This document shows positions 1 to 5,563 of a stretch of DNA of 5,638 nucleotides, in pieces. Position 1 is the first letter of the stretch. The number at the start of each line of letters is the position of its first letter. The translations under genes were made by a program, and so were the position numbers. Source of the DNA: an uncultured Bifidobacterium sp. (GTDB taxonomy: Bacteria > Actinomycetota > Actinomycetes > Actinomycetales > Bifidobacteriaceae); NCBI GenBank assembly GCA_937876495.1, contig CALEGL010000297.1, positions 1 through 5,638 of the forward strand. The letters run 5' to 3'. The notes beneath the pieces were generated by a model, which was given only the letters and a program-made list of their open reading frames with translations, ran no database searches and was not told the DNA's origin.

Positions 1-1946
1 CCACGTCGCTGGCCGTCGCCGTGGCTCCTCCACTCGTCCGCGGAGTCCCCGTCGTTTGTGGTCTCCATGCCGAGGTCCGTGGAACCGGGGTTCGCGTCAT
101 CGAGGGTGAGCAGGTCGTCGTCGGCGTCGTAGTCGAACAGCTCCCCGTAACGTCCCCAGCTCACGGCGGTGGCGAACTGGCGCTGGGCCTCGATTTCGCC
201 GTACTTCGGCCGTAGCAGGTCCACGATGAGCTCGCCGTGCACGCTGCCGTGATGCGAATGCAGCAGCGCCGAGTCGATGCTGCGCACCAGGGGCACGCGG
301 TCGAGGGCCATTCGGGCGAACAGCCGTTTGCTGTCGAGGATGTCGGCCTGGCACCAGCGCGCGCCGAGCTTGGTGGCGCGGATGCGGCCGCCCTTCACCT
401 CGAGTACGCCGAGCAGGGTCCCCGCGTCCACGAGCGGGAAGAGGTCGTCCACCTCGAAGCTGAGGTCGGACGCCAGATCGGACAGTGGCACGCCCTTGTC
501 GCCGTGGTCGAGAAGAACGTCCAGCAGTCCCGAGATGCCGCCCGGCGTGGCGTCGGGCAGCGGCTGGGATGTGGAGGTGGCGGAAACGGGTGATGAGGAA
601 GCGGATGATGACGGCGTTCCGGTGGCGGGTGCCGGCGTCGGTCCCGCGGAAGCCGCTGGAGCCGTGGTCTGCGACGCCCTCGCAGATGCGGACGATGCCG
701 CGGCTTCCGGGGACGTTCCGGAGTCGGTGGTTCCGGCGCCTGTCGAGGGGCCGGCGGGGGCCGCGCCCAGAGGCGCCGACTCGGTGGCGGCCGCCGTGGC
801 CGTCGAGGCGGATGCCGTCGTCGCCGCGGAGGCCTGCGCCGTTCCGGTCGTCCCCGACATTCCGATGACGGTTGCGGTTGTTGCGGCTGTCGCGGCTGTC
901 GCGGCCGTTGAGGCCGTTGAGGCCGCCGCTGTTCCGGTGGATGTTCCGGTTGTCCCGGTCGCGGCTTGCGTTGCCGCCGCTCCCGCGTCGCCCGTTTCCT
1001 CGGCCTGACGTCCCATCAGCACGCCGTACAGCCTGTCCACCATCGCCTCGAAGGCCGCGCTGTGCCGGTCGCGCGGACGGGGGAGGTCGATGGGCATCGA
1101 GGCGGCCACCCGGCCGGGATTCGAGCTGAGCACGACGACCCGATCGGCCATCTGCACGGCCTCCTCGATGTTGTGCGTGATGATGACCAGGGAACGGATG
1201 TCGCAGTCGTCGCTGAAGAACAGCCTCAGCACCTCCTGCCGGAGGTTCTCGGCGGTGAGCACGTCCAGCGCGGAGAACGGCTCGTCCATGAACAGCGCGT
1301 CCGGATGCAGCACGAGCGCGCGGGCGATGCCCACCCTCTGCCTCATGCCGCCGGAGAGCTCCTTGGGATACGCCGATTCGAAGCCGTCGAGACCGATGGA
1401 GTCGATGGCCGACAGCGCCAGCTTCTCGCGCTGTCGGCGGGGTACGCCGCGGGCCTCGAGACCGAGCTCCACGTTGTCCTGGACCGTCAGCCACGGCATG
1501 AGGGCGAATGTCTGGAACACGAGCGCCACACCCGGGTTCGGCCCGGTCAGAGGAGCGCCCCGGTAGGACACCGTGCCCTTCGTGGGCCGGACGAGCCCGG
1601 CGAGGATGCGCAGCAGCGTCGACTTGCCGGCTCCGGATCGCCCGAGGAAGGCGACGATCTCGCCGTCGTAGAGGGTGAAGGACACGTCGTCGAGAACGGT
1701 GAGCTGGGCGCCCTTGTCCGAGACGAAGCTTTGCGTGATGCGCTCGGCCTCGATCAGCGCCTTGTCAGGGGAGACGGCCCTGAGGCTGCGGAGCATGCGC
1801 CGGTGGTCCTTGCGGCGCTGGTGGGCGTCCGCCGAAACCGCCGTGTCGGAGGCTCCGGATGCCGTCGCACCCGTCTCCGGGTCCTCCCGCCGGTCGCGGA
1901 ACATGAAATCGTCCTTGCCCATCATCGTTTCCCTTCCGCTGCTCAT
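1..1946 (-). CDS. ABC transporter ATP-binding protein, NitT/TauT class, with C-terminal AAA-associated domain (3' end off window)
   Basis: This ATPase should power uptake of a small anion or related solute through the permease encoded just upstream. The frame opens at ATG 1946 and stays open to the window edge (648 codons, no stop), so the C-terminus is missing. Residues 1-63 are a polar, partly basic extension. The ABC domain (about 64-305) has Walker A GRSGAGKST at 102-110, the Q-loop VFQ at 143-145, signature LSGGMRQR from 197, Walker B LFMDE at 218-222, D-loop SALD at 225-228 and switch His258, so it looks catalytically complete. Residues about 319-470 are a low-complexity linker. Residues about 471-615 resemble the AAA-associated C-terminal domain of nitrate/sulfonate/bicarbonate transporter ATPases (VPLVR and WGRYGELFDYD are recognisable). 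An acidic tail follows. The start overlaps the permease stop (ATGA) and has GGAGG eight bases upstream. ATG 1925 is a possible alternative start. The substrate is unknown. Confidence 0.93.
   Translation of the reverse strand, partial: MSSGRETMMGKDDFMFRDRREDPETGATASGASDTAVSADAHQRRKDHRRMLRSLRAVSPDKALIEAERITQSFVSDKGAQLTVLDDVSFTLYDGEIVAFLGRSGAGKSTLLRILAGLVRPTKGTVSYRGAPLTGPNPGVALVFQTFALMPWLTVQDNVELGLEARGVPRRQREKLALSAIDSIGLDGFESAYPKELSGGMRQRVGIARALVLHPDALFMDEPFSALDVLTAENLRQEVLRLFFSDDCDIRSLVIITHNIEEAVQMADRVVVLSSNPGRVAASMPIDLPRPRDRHSAAFEAMVDRLYGVLMGRQAEETGDAGAAATQAATGTTGTSTGTAAASTASTAATAATAATTATVIGMSGTTGTAQASAATTASASTATAAATESAPLGAAPAGPSTGAGTTDSGTSPEAAASSASARASQTTAPAASAGPTPAPATGTPSSSASSSPVSATSTSQPLPDATPGGISGLLDVLLDHGDKGVPLSDLASDLSFEVDDLFPLVDAGTLLGVLEVKGGRIRATKLGARWCQADILDSKRLFARMALDRVPLVRSIDSALLHSHHGSVHGELIVDLLRPKYGEIEAQRQFATAVSWGRYGELFDYDADDDLLTLDDANPGSTDLGMETTNDGDSADEWRSHGDGQRR
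537..992 (-). other. Low-complexity Ala/Thr/Ser/Gly/Pro linker inside the ATPase
   Basis: About 152 codons (residues 319-470) between the ABC domain and the AAA-associated domain encode almost only Ala, Thr, Ser, Gly and Pro. The early part is Ala/Thr repeats (STASTAATAATAAT) and the later part is Pro/Ser rich. No hydrophobic core or secondary-structure pattern is visible, so it is probably a disordered tether. The reading frame is uninterrupted through it, and both flanking domains are recognisable in this same frame, which argues against a frameshift. Confidence 0.85.
877..921. repeat. Five imperfect 9-bp tandem units in the linker coding region
   Basis: On the plus strand the units read gttgttgcg, gctgtcgcg, gctgtcgcg, gccgttgag, gccgttgag. 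Two pairs are identical and a related partial unit (gttgcg) precedes them at 871-876. Unit length is a multiple of three, so gain or loss of a unit would keep the ATPase frame and only change linker length. The units encode alternating Ala, Thr and Ser. Confidence 0.8.
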
Positions 1947-3733
1947 AGCGAGAACCTCCGGCTGGCGAGCCTCTGCAGGGGCTGCCAGAAGACGCGGTTG
2001 ACGGCCACGACGATGGCGCTCATCACCGCCACGCCGATGATGATGCGCGGGGCGTCTCCGCGCTGCGTGGCCTCGGTGATGTACGAGCCGAGCCCTTTGG
2101 CGACGAGCGTGTGGTTGCCGTAGGTGACGATCTCGGAGACGATGGACGCGTTCCAGGCGCCTCCGGCGGCGGTGATCCCGCCCTCGCACCAGGCGCCGAA
2201 CACGGACGGCAGGATCAGCGTGCGCCAGCGCAGCGGACCGCGCACGCCCATGCTGCGGGTCATCTCCTCGAGGTCGGAGGGAATCGCGCTCGCCCCGGCG
2301 ATGACGTTGAACAGGATGTACCACTGCGAGCCCAGCGCCATGAGCAGGATGCTGCCCCAGTTGATGTCGACGTTCCATGCGACGAACAGCAGCGTGGCGA
2401 AGGGGAAGATGAAGTTCGCCGGGAAGCTCGCCAGCACCTGGATGACGGGCTGCAGCGCCCGCGAGAGCTTCGGCTTCATGCCGATGGTCGCGCCGATGGG
2501 CACCCAGATGGCCGAGCAGACGAGCGTGAGCAGGGCGACGCGCAGGAAGGTCAGGCCGCCGTCGGCGAAGGCGCGGCCGAGCTCGGCGAATCCGGGCCCG
2601 CGGTGGATGGCGACCCCCAGAGCCACGGCCCCGGCGACGAGCAGCGCCCAGCAGGCGGCGGTGAACACGGTGTCGCCGGTCCGACGCTTCGAGGCGTCAG
2701 CCGGCCAGCGCGAGCCGGTGCGTCCCAGCGGCCGGGTGATGACGTCCAGCACGTCGCCGATGGGACGGAACACATGCCCCATGAGATCGTCGAAGTGCGA
2801 GCGGCGGATGACGGTGAGCACGAGGCTCGAGCGCGGGCCCTCGGCGGAGCTCTGCTCGTTGCGGAACTTCTGCGACCAGACAATCAGCGGCCGCCAGACG
2901 AGCACGTCGATGAGCAGCACGACGACCACCATCGTGAGGATGGCGAGGCCGATATGCCCGACCTCCTGCCGGGCGGCGGCCTGCTCCACATAGCTGCCGA
3001 TGCCAGGCAGCGCGTAGGTGGCGTTGTTCACGGAGATCATCTCGGAGGCGGTCAGGAAGAACCATCCGCCGCTGACGCTCATCATGCAGTTCCACAGCAG
3101 AGGGATGGCGGAGTTCGGCACGTCGAGCTTCCAGAAGCGCTGCCAGCGGGTGAGGCGGAAGGAACGCGCGGCCTCGTCGAGCTCCTGCGGCTCGCTGAGC
3201 AGTGAGTGATGGAAGGAGAAGGTCATGTTCCAGGCCTGGCTGGTGAAGATAGCGAAGATGGACGCGGCCTCCACACCGAGCATCGAATGGGGGAACAGGG
3301 TGAGCCAGATGGTGATGGTCGCGGACAGGAAGCCCAGCACCGGCACCGACTGGAGGATGTCGAGCAGAAGGACGAGCACCTTGCCGACGCGGCGCAGACG
3401 TGCGGCCGCAAGCCCGTAGAGGAAGGTGAAGATCAGCGAGAACAGCAGCGCGATGGCCATGCGCAGCACGGAGCGCAGTGCGTAGTAGGGCAGATGCGAG
3501 GGGTCGGTCGAGATCTCGGAGGGCGGACCGGAGGGGCCCGTCGAGGCGGTGACGTCGGGCAGCACCCAAGCGATGACTCCGAACAGGGCCAGCACGCCGA
3601 CGATGACGAGCACGTCCGAGACGAGCCGGGAGGCGAAGGAGGCGCGTCCTGCATCGTTCCCGCCGCCGGCTCCGGTTTCGGCCGACCCGGCTCGTCCCGC
3701 AGAGGCTCGGACTCCTGCGAACATCGCGGTCAT
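1943..3733 (-). CDS. Duplicated ABC transporter permease, anion (NitT/TauT-like) type
   Basis: This 596-residue inner-membrane protein carries two binding-protein-dependent transport permease units in one chain, so a single copy could replace the usual permease dimer. Residues 1-36 are polar and a first membrane segment lies at about 37-59. Unit one spans roughly 85-285. Its cytoplasmic EAA loop is near 181-213 (ELDEAARSF ... VPNSAIPLL), with Phe192 where the conserved Gly normally sits. A hydrophilic bridge (about 286-352) leads to unit two (about 355-590), whose EAA-type loop is near 487-510 (DLEEMTRSMG ... LILP). This matches the duplicated anion permease family (COG4986 type). Start ATG 3733 was chosen because GAGGAGG lies five bases upstream. 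An in-frame TTG at 3802 would extend the protein by 23 residues, but it is the -35 box of the promoter. The stop overlaps the ATPase start. The transported solute cannot be read from the sequence. Confidence 0.93.
   Translation of the reverse strand: MTAMFAGVRASAGRAGSAETGAGGGNDAGRASFASRLVSDVLVIVGVLALFGVIAWVLPDVTASTGPSGPPSEISTDPSHLPYYALRSVLRMAIALLFSLIFTFLYGLAAARLRRVGKVLVLLLDILQSVPVLGFLSATITIWLTLFPHSMLGVEAASIFAIFTSQAWNMTFSFHHSLLSEPQELDEAARSFRLTRWQRFWKLDVPNSAIPLLWNCMMSVSGGWFFLTASEMISVNNATYALPGIGSYVEQAAARQEVGHIGLAILTMVVVVLLIDVLVWRPLIVWSQKFRNEQSSAEGPRSSLVLTVIRRSHFDDLMGHVFRPIGDVLDVITRPLGRTGSRWPADASKRRTGDTVFTAACWALLVAGAVALGVAIHRGPGFAELGRAFADGGLTFLRVALLTLVCSAIWVPIGATIGMKPKLSRALQPVIQVLASFPANFIFPFATLLFVAWNVDINWGSILLMALGSQWYILFNVIAGASAIPSDLEEMTRSMGVRGPLRWRTLILPSVFGAWCEGGITAAGGAWNASIVSEIVTYGNHTLVAKGLGSYITEATQRGDAPRIIIGVAVMSAIVVAVNRVFWQPLQRLASRRFSL
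1955..1959 (-). promoter_or_regulatory. Ribosome binding site of the ATPase gene
   Basis: GGAGG on the minus strand, inside the last permease codons, eight bases before ATG 1946. It supports the start that overlaps the permease stop, so the ATPase can be translated both by coupling and by direct initiation. Confidence 0.65.
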
Positions 3734-3738
3734 GGGCG

Positions 3739-3745
3739 CCTCCTC
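3739..3745 (-). promoter_or_regulatory. Ribosome binding site that fixes the permease start
   Basis: GAGGAGG on the minus strand, five bases before ATG 3733. No comparable site precedes the upstream TTG at 3802, and the next ATG (3724) is too far away, so this site selects 3733. Confidence 0.85.
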
Positions 3746-3751
3746 GCCGCG

Positions 3752-3775
3752 GTGACATGCCGCCGGTGCTGTCAC
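3752..3775. promoter_or_regulatory. Inverted repeat GTGACA-N12-TGTCAC, possible operator of the transporter operon
   Basis: Perfect 6-base arms (3752-3757 and 3770-3775) separated by 12 bases. The dyad starts within the -10 box, covers the expected transcription start near 3767 and ends before the ribosome binding site. This is a typical repressor position. A hairpin in the 5' end of the mRNA is the other reading. No regulator gene is in the window. Confidence 0.5.
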
Positions 3776-3802
3776 ATTAGGAATCGGCGGGGTGTTTGTC
3801 AA
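3774..3802 (-). promoter_or_regulatory. Sigma70-type promoter of the ABC transporter operon
   Basis: Minus-strand TTGACA (3797-3802), a perfect -35 consensus, then 17 bases, then TAATGT (3774-3779), which keeps the key first, second and last bases of the -10. Transcription should begin near 3767, giving a leader of about 34 nt before ATG 3733. Confidence 0.75.
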
Positions 3803-3818
3803 TCCGCGTCGATGTCCC

Positions 3819-3853
3819 GATTCGGGCGGGATTCCGCGGATTCTCTGGGATTC
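3819..3853. repeat. Four GATTC boxes at near-helical spacing upstream of the permease promoter
   Basis: GATTC occurs on the plus strand at 3819, 3830, 3839 and 3849, with steps of 11, 9 and 10 bases. The nearest box ends 16 bases upstream of the -35 hexamer (as read on the minus strand). Same-face repeats at this location would suit an activator or a multimeric regulator. The assignment is inferred. Confidence 0.45.
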
Positions 3854-3990
3854 ATGGCAAGGGGTCCGCTGCGTTCCTCCGGATGTTTCCCCATCGTTGC
3901 GCGAGTGTTCGCAGGGTGTTCATCCGTCGTATGCGGTTCCCGGTTTTCCCGCGTCCTCCATCATCTCCCCACTGCCGCCGGGAAGCAGCG

Positions 3991-4008
3991 TTGTCAGTCC
4001 GGTGACAA
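3991..4008. promoter_or_regulatory. Inverted repeat TTGTCA-N6-TGACAA, possible operator
   Basis: A perfect 18-base dyad with 6-base arms and a 6-base spacer, about 70 bases upstream of the rplS -10 and about 190 bases from the transporter -35. Its half-site (TGTCA/TGACA) is also found in the dyad at 3752-3775, so the two may bind the same protein. The spacing between arms differs (6 versus 12), which weakens that idea. Confidence 0.4.
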
Positions 4009-4059
4009 TCATCCGCACGGCCGTGTCCGCGTCGAACGCCATCGTCCCGTTCCTCATCC

Positions 4060-4085
4060 ATGACAGGGGGGCGTTGTGCTATCCT
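4060..4085 (+). promoter_or_regulatory. Probable rplS-lepB promoter (extended -10)
   Basis: TATCCT at 4080-4085 is preceded by TGC (4077-4079), forming an extended -10. ATGACA (4060-4065) resembles a -35 but lies only 14 bases away, shorter than usual, so the extended -10 may do most of the work. Transcription would start near 4092, about 200 bases before rplS. Confidence 0.5.
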
Positions 4086-4101
4086 TGTGCAGGTTGTGCC
4101 G

Positions 4102-4129
4102 GGAGGGGTCCGCCGCATGAGGCCCCTCT
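4102..4129 (+). other. Leader hairpin containing a four-codon reading frame
   Basis: GAGGGGTC (4103-4110) pairs with GGCCCCTC (4121-4128) including one G-T wobble, with a further wobble at 4102/4129 and a 10-base loop. ATG 4117 opens a frame reading Met-Arg-Pro-Leu and stops at 4129-4131. A GGAGG (4102-4106) lies ten bases upstream of that ATG and would be buried in the stem. No T-run follows, so it is not an intrinsic terminator. Confidence 0.45.
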
Positions 4130-4159
4130 GAAGCGTAAGCAGCGTTCAGCCGCCGCGGT

Positions 4160-4187
4160 CCCGGGTTTCCGGGCCGCCTCGGGCGGC
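4160..4187 (+). other. Two adjoining GC-rich leader hairpins
   Basis: CCCGG (4160-4164) pairs with CCGGG (4169-4173) over a GTTT loop. GCCGCC (4173-4178) pairs with GGCGGC (4182-4187) over a TCG loop. They share base 4173. A second GCCGCC at 4149-4154 could pair with 4182-4187 instead, so two mutually exclusive folds are possible. The high GC content makes chance stems common here. Confidence 0.35.
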
Positions 4188-4230
4188 GAATCGGCAAGGT
4201 CCTCCGGGGAGGTCCCGGGGGCGGAATCAG

Positions 4231-4256
4231 GGCTTTCGGCAGGAGCCGGCAGCCCC
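4231..4256 (+). other. Leader hairpin just upstream of the rplS ribosome binding site
   Basis: GGGCT (4231-4235) pairs with AGCCC (4252-4256). After one T/C mismatch, five more pairs close on the tetraloop AGGA (4242-4245). The structure is compact, ends 29 bases before the GGAGG of rplS and is the strongest candidate in the leader for a protein-binding or initiation-control element. Confidence 0.5.
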
Positions 4257-4285
4257 CGGATCTGGCGTCGGCATGCGGCGACGAT

Positions 4286-4290
4286 GGAGG
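4286..4290 (+). promoter_or_regulatory. rplS: Ribosome binding site that fixes the rplS start
   Basis: GGAGG five bases before ATG 4296. The upstream in-frame ATG at 4284 overlaps this site and therefore is unlikely to be the start. Confidence 0.85.
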
Positions 4291-4295
4291 ACATC

Positions 4296-4682
4296 ATGGC
4301 GACTGCCATCGAAGAGTACGAAGCGAAGCACATCAAGGGTGCGGAGAACATCCCCGACTTCCGTCCCGGCGACAACGTCGAGGTCAACGTCAAGATCATC
4401 GAGGGCAACAACACCCGTCTGCAGGCCTTCGCCGGCGTGGTCATCGCGCGTCAGGGCAGCGGCCTGCGCGAGACCTTCGTCGTGCGCAAGGTGAGCTTCG
4501 GGGTGGGCGTCGAGCGTCGCTTCCCGCTGCACTCCCCGGCCATCGACTCCATCAGGCTCGTGCGCAAGGGCCGCGTGCGCCGCGCCAAGCTGTACTACCT
4601 GCGCTCTCTGCGCGGCAAGGCGGCCCGAATCGTCGAGCGTCGCGACAACACAGCCGAAGCGGCCACGACCGCGACCAAGTGA
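4296..4682 (+). CDS. rplS: 50S ribosomal protein L19
   Basis: L19 is a protein of the large ribosomal subunit located at the interface with the 30S subunit. The 128-residue product is a full-length family member, slightly longer than the usual 115-125. It shows the family hallmarks: an N-terminal helix leading into [16 protein letters not shown] (residues about 26-41), the central [12 protein letters not shown] and ETFVVRKVS strands, [13 protein letters not shown], and the basic C-terminal stretch [23 protein letters not shown]. An Ala/Thr-rich tail ([10 protein letters not shown]) adds the extra length. ATG 4296 follows GGAGG at a good distance. lepB begins inside its stop codon, so both probably come from one mRNA. 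The long structured leader suggests control of translation, perhaps by L19 itself, but this is not shown by the sequence. Confidence 0.98.
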   Translation: MATAIEEYEAKHIKGAENIPDFRPGDNVEVNVKIIEGNNTRLQAFAGVVIARQGSGLRETFVVRKVSFGVGVERRFPLHSPAIDSIRLVRKGRVRRAKLYYLRSLRGKAARIVERRDNTAEAATTATK

Positions 4683-5563
4683 GCGATTCCGTGTCGTCCG
4701 GCGACGTGCCGCAGGACGCCGCGGAAGACTCCCGCATTCTCGAGGTGGCCGACCATGGCGTCGACCCCCGTCCCCTGGAGTTCTCCGGGCGGGCCGGGGC
4801 CGACGCCATGTCGTCGTTGCAGGGCGGTTCGCCGTCGTCCTCGTTCGGCTCGTCCGGTTCGGCATCATCACGGGATTCCCGACCCGGTCGCGAGAACAAC
4901 CGCAGAGGCGGCCGGCATTCACGTTCCCGCCGAGCCTCGGACGCCGACTCCCGCTCCTTCGGCCCGCGTGACTTCGTCCTCTACTGCGGCATCCCGGTTC
5001 TTATCGTCGCGCTGCTTCGCGTGTTCGTCTTCGGCGTCTACATGATTCCCTCGGGCTCCATGATGGACACCATCGAAGTCGGCGACCGCATCGTCACCTC
5101 CAAGCTCGTCGAACGCACCACGGGCCTCAAGCGGGGGGATGTCATCGTCTTCCACGATCCGGCGAACTGGCTCAGCGACGAGGACTCATCCATCGGCGGC
5201 AAATACCTCATCAAACGGCTCATCGGGCTGCCCGGCGACGTCGTGGCGTGCAAGGGCGCCGGATATCCGGTCACCATCAACGGCGTGGCCGTCGACGAAT
5301 CCTCGTACATCCGCCCCGGGGTCGACCCCAGCTCCTTCGCGTTCTCCGTCAGCGTCACCGCCGGCCATGTTTTCGTGCTGGGCGACAACCGCGCCAACTC
5401 CGCCGACTCCCGTTACCATCAGGACGACGGCGACGACGGTCTGGTGCCCATCTCCGACGTGGTGGGCGTGGGGCTTGTGACCTTCTGGCCACTGAATCGC
5501 ATCGGCGTGCTCAAGTCGCATCATGAGGTCTTCAGGAACGTTCCCGATGGCAGCGCCGCCTGA
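4679..5563 (+). CDS. lepB: Type I signal peptidase
   Basis: This membrane-bound serine protease removes signal peptides from exported proteins on the outer face of the membrane. The product has 294 residues. Residues 1-98 are a cytoplasmic, Ser/Gly/Arg-rich and probably disordered extension. A single membrane segment lies at about 99-120. The catalytic domain begins with the PSGSM box, whose nucleophile is Ser127. The general base is Lys179 in KRLIGLPGD, and the late conserved box [11 protein letters not shown] is at 235-245. Ser-Lys dyad and all main boxes are therefore intact. The start is GTG 4679, overlapping the rplS stop (GTGA). No clear ribosome binding site precedes it, so translation likely depends on coupling to rplS. 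GTG 4691 is an alternative, and ATG 4808 would drop 43 residues without touching the membrane segment. Confidence 0.96.
   Translation: MSDSVSSGDVPQDAAEDSRILEVADHGVDPRPLEFSGRAGADAMSSLQGGSPSSSFGSSGSASSRDSRPGRENNRRGGRHSRSRRASDADSRSFGPRDFVLYCGIPVLIVALLRVFVFGVYMIPSGSMMDTIEVGDRIVTSKLVERTTGLKRGDVIVFHDPANWLSDEDSSIGGKYLIKRLIGLPGDVVACKGAGYPVTINGVAVDESSYIRPGVDPSSFAFSVSVTAGHVFVLGDNRANSADSRYHQDDGDDGLVPISDVVGVGLVTFWPLNRIGVLKSHHEVFRNVPDGSAA

Larger units (their letters stand above)
4092..4295 (+). promoter_or_regulatory. rplS: Long, hairpin-rich 5' leader of rplS
   Basis: About 200 nt separate the predicted start site from the rplS ATG, far more than a ribosome binding site needs. The stretch contains three or four clear hairpins (4102-4129, 4160-4173, 4173-4187, 4231-4256) and no convincing gene longer than a four-codon reading frame. 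Ribosomal protein genes often carry leaders that bind the protein product and shut down translation, and an L19 leader RNA is known in Firmicutes. Whether this leader does the same is inference. In-frame codons run open upstream of rplS, but this is a by-product of high GC. Confidence 0.5.

Noticed and set aside
871..960. CRISPR array or mobile-element repeat in the ATPase linker
   Set aside because: Units are only 9 bp, imperfect, without spacers, and code in frame for Ala/Thr/Ser residues.
97..1494. Long minus-strand frame of 465 codons, rich in Arg, Gly and Asn
   Set aside because: It is a shadow of the ATPase in another frame. The ABC motifs and the AAA-associated domain lie in the frame starting at 1946, which lacks a stop only because it leaves the window.
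319..1494. Frameshift or two split genes within the ATPase because of the low-complexity middle
   Set aside because: Translating base by base, one frame runs from 1946 to the edge with no stop, and both flanking domains are recognisable in it.
3734..3802. Permease start at TTG 3802, adding 23 residues
   Set aside because: The TTG belongs to a perfect TTGACA -35 box, the added residues resemble nothing, and a strong ribosome site selects ATG 3733.
966..4063. Three long plus-strand frames (966-2123, 2111-3205, 3206-4063) opposite the transporter genes
   Set aside because: Their translations are Arg/Gly/Asp-rich with no domain or motif and lie antisense to well-recognised genes. High GC makes such open frames common.
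4102..4129. Intrinsic terminator between the divergent genes
   Set aside because: The stem is strong but no T-run follows, and it lies within the predicted rplS leader rather than at a gene end.
3792..4295. Upstream in-frame extension of L19, including ATG 4284
   Set aside because: The L19 family begins near 4296, which has GGAGG at the right distance. ATG 4284 overlaps that site. The upstream frame is open only through GC bias.
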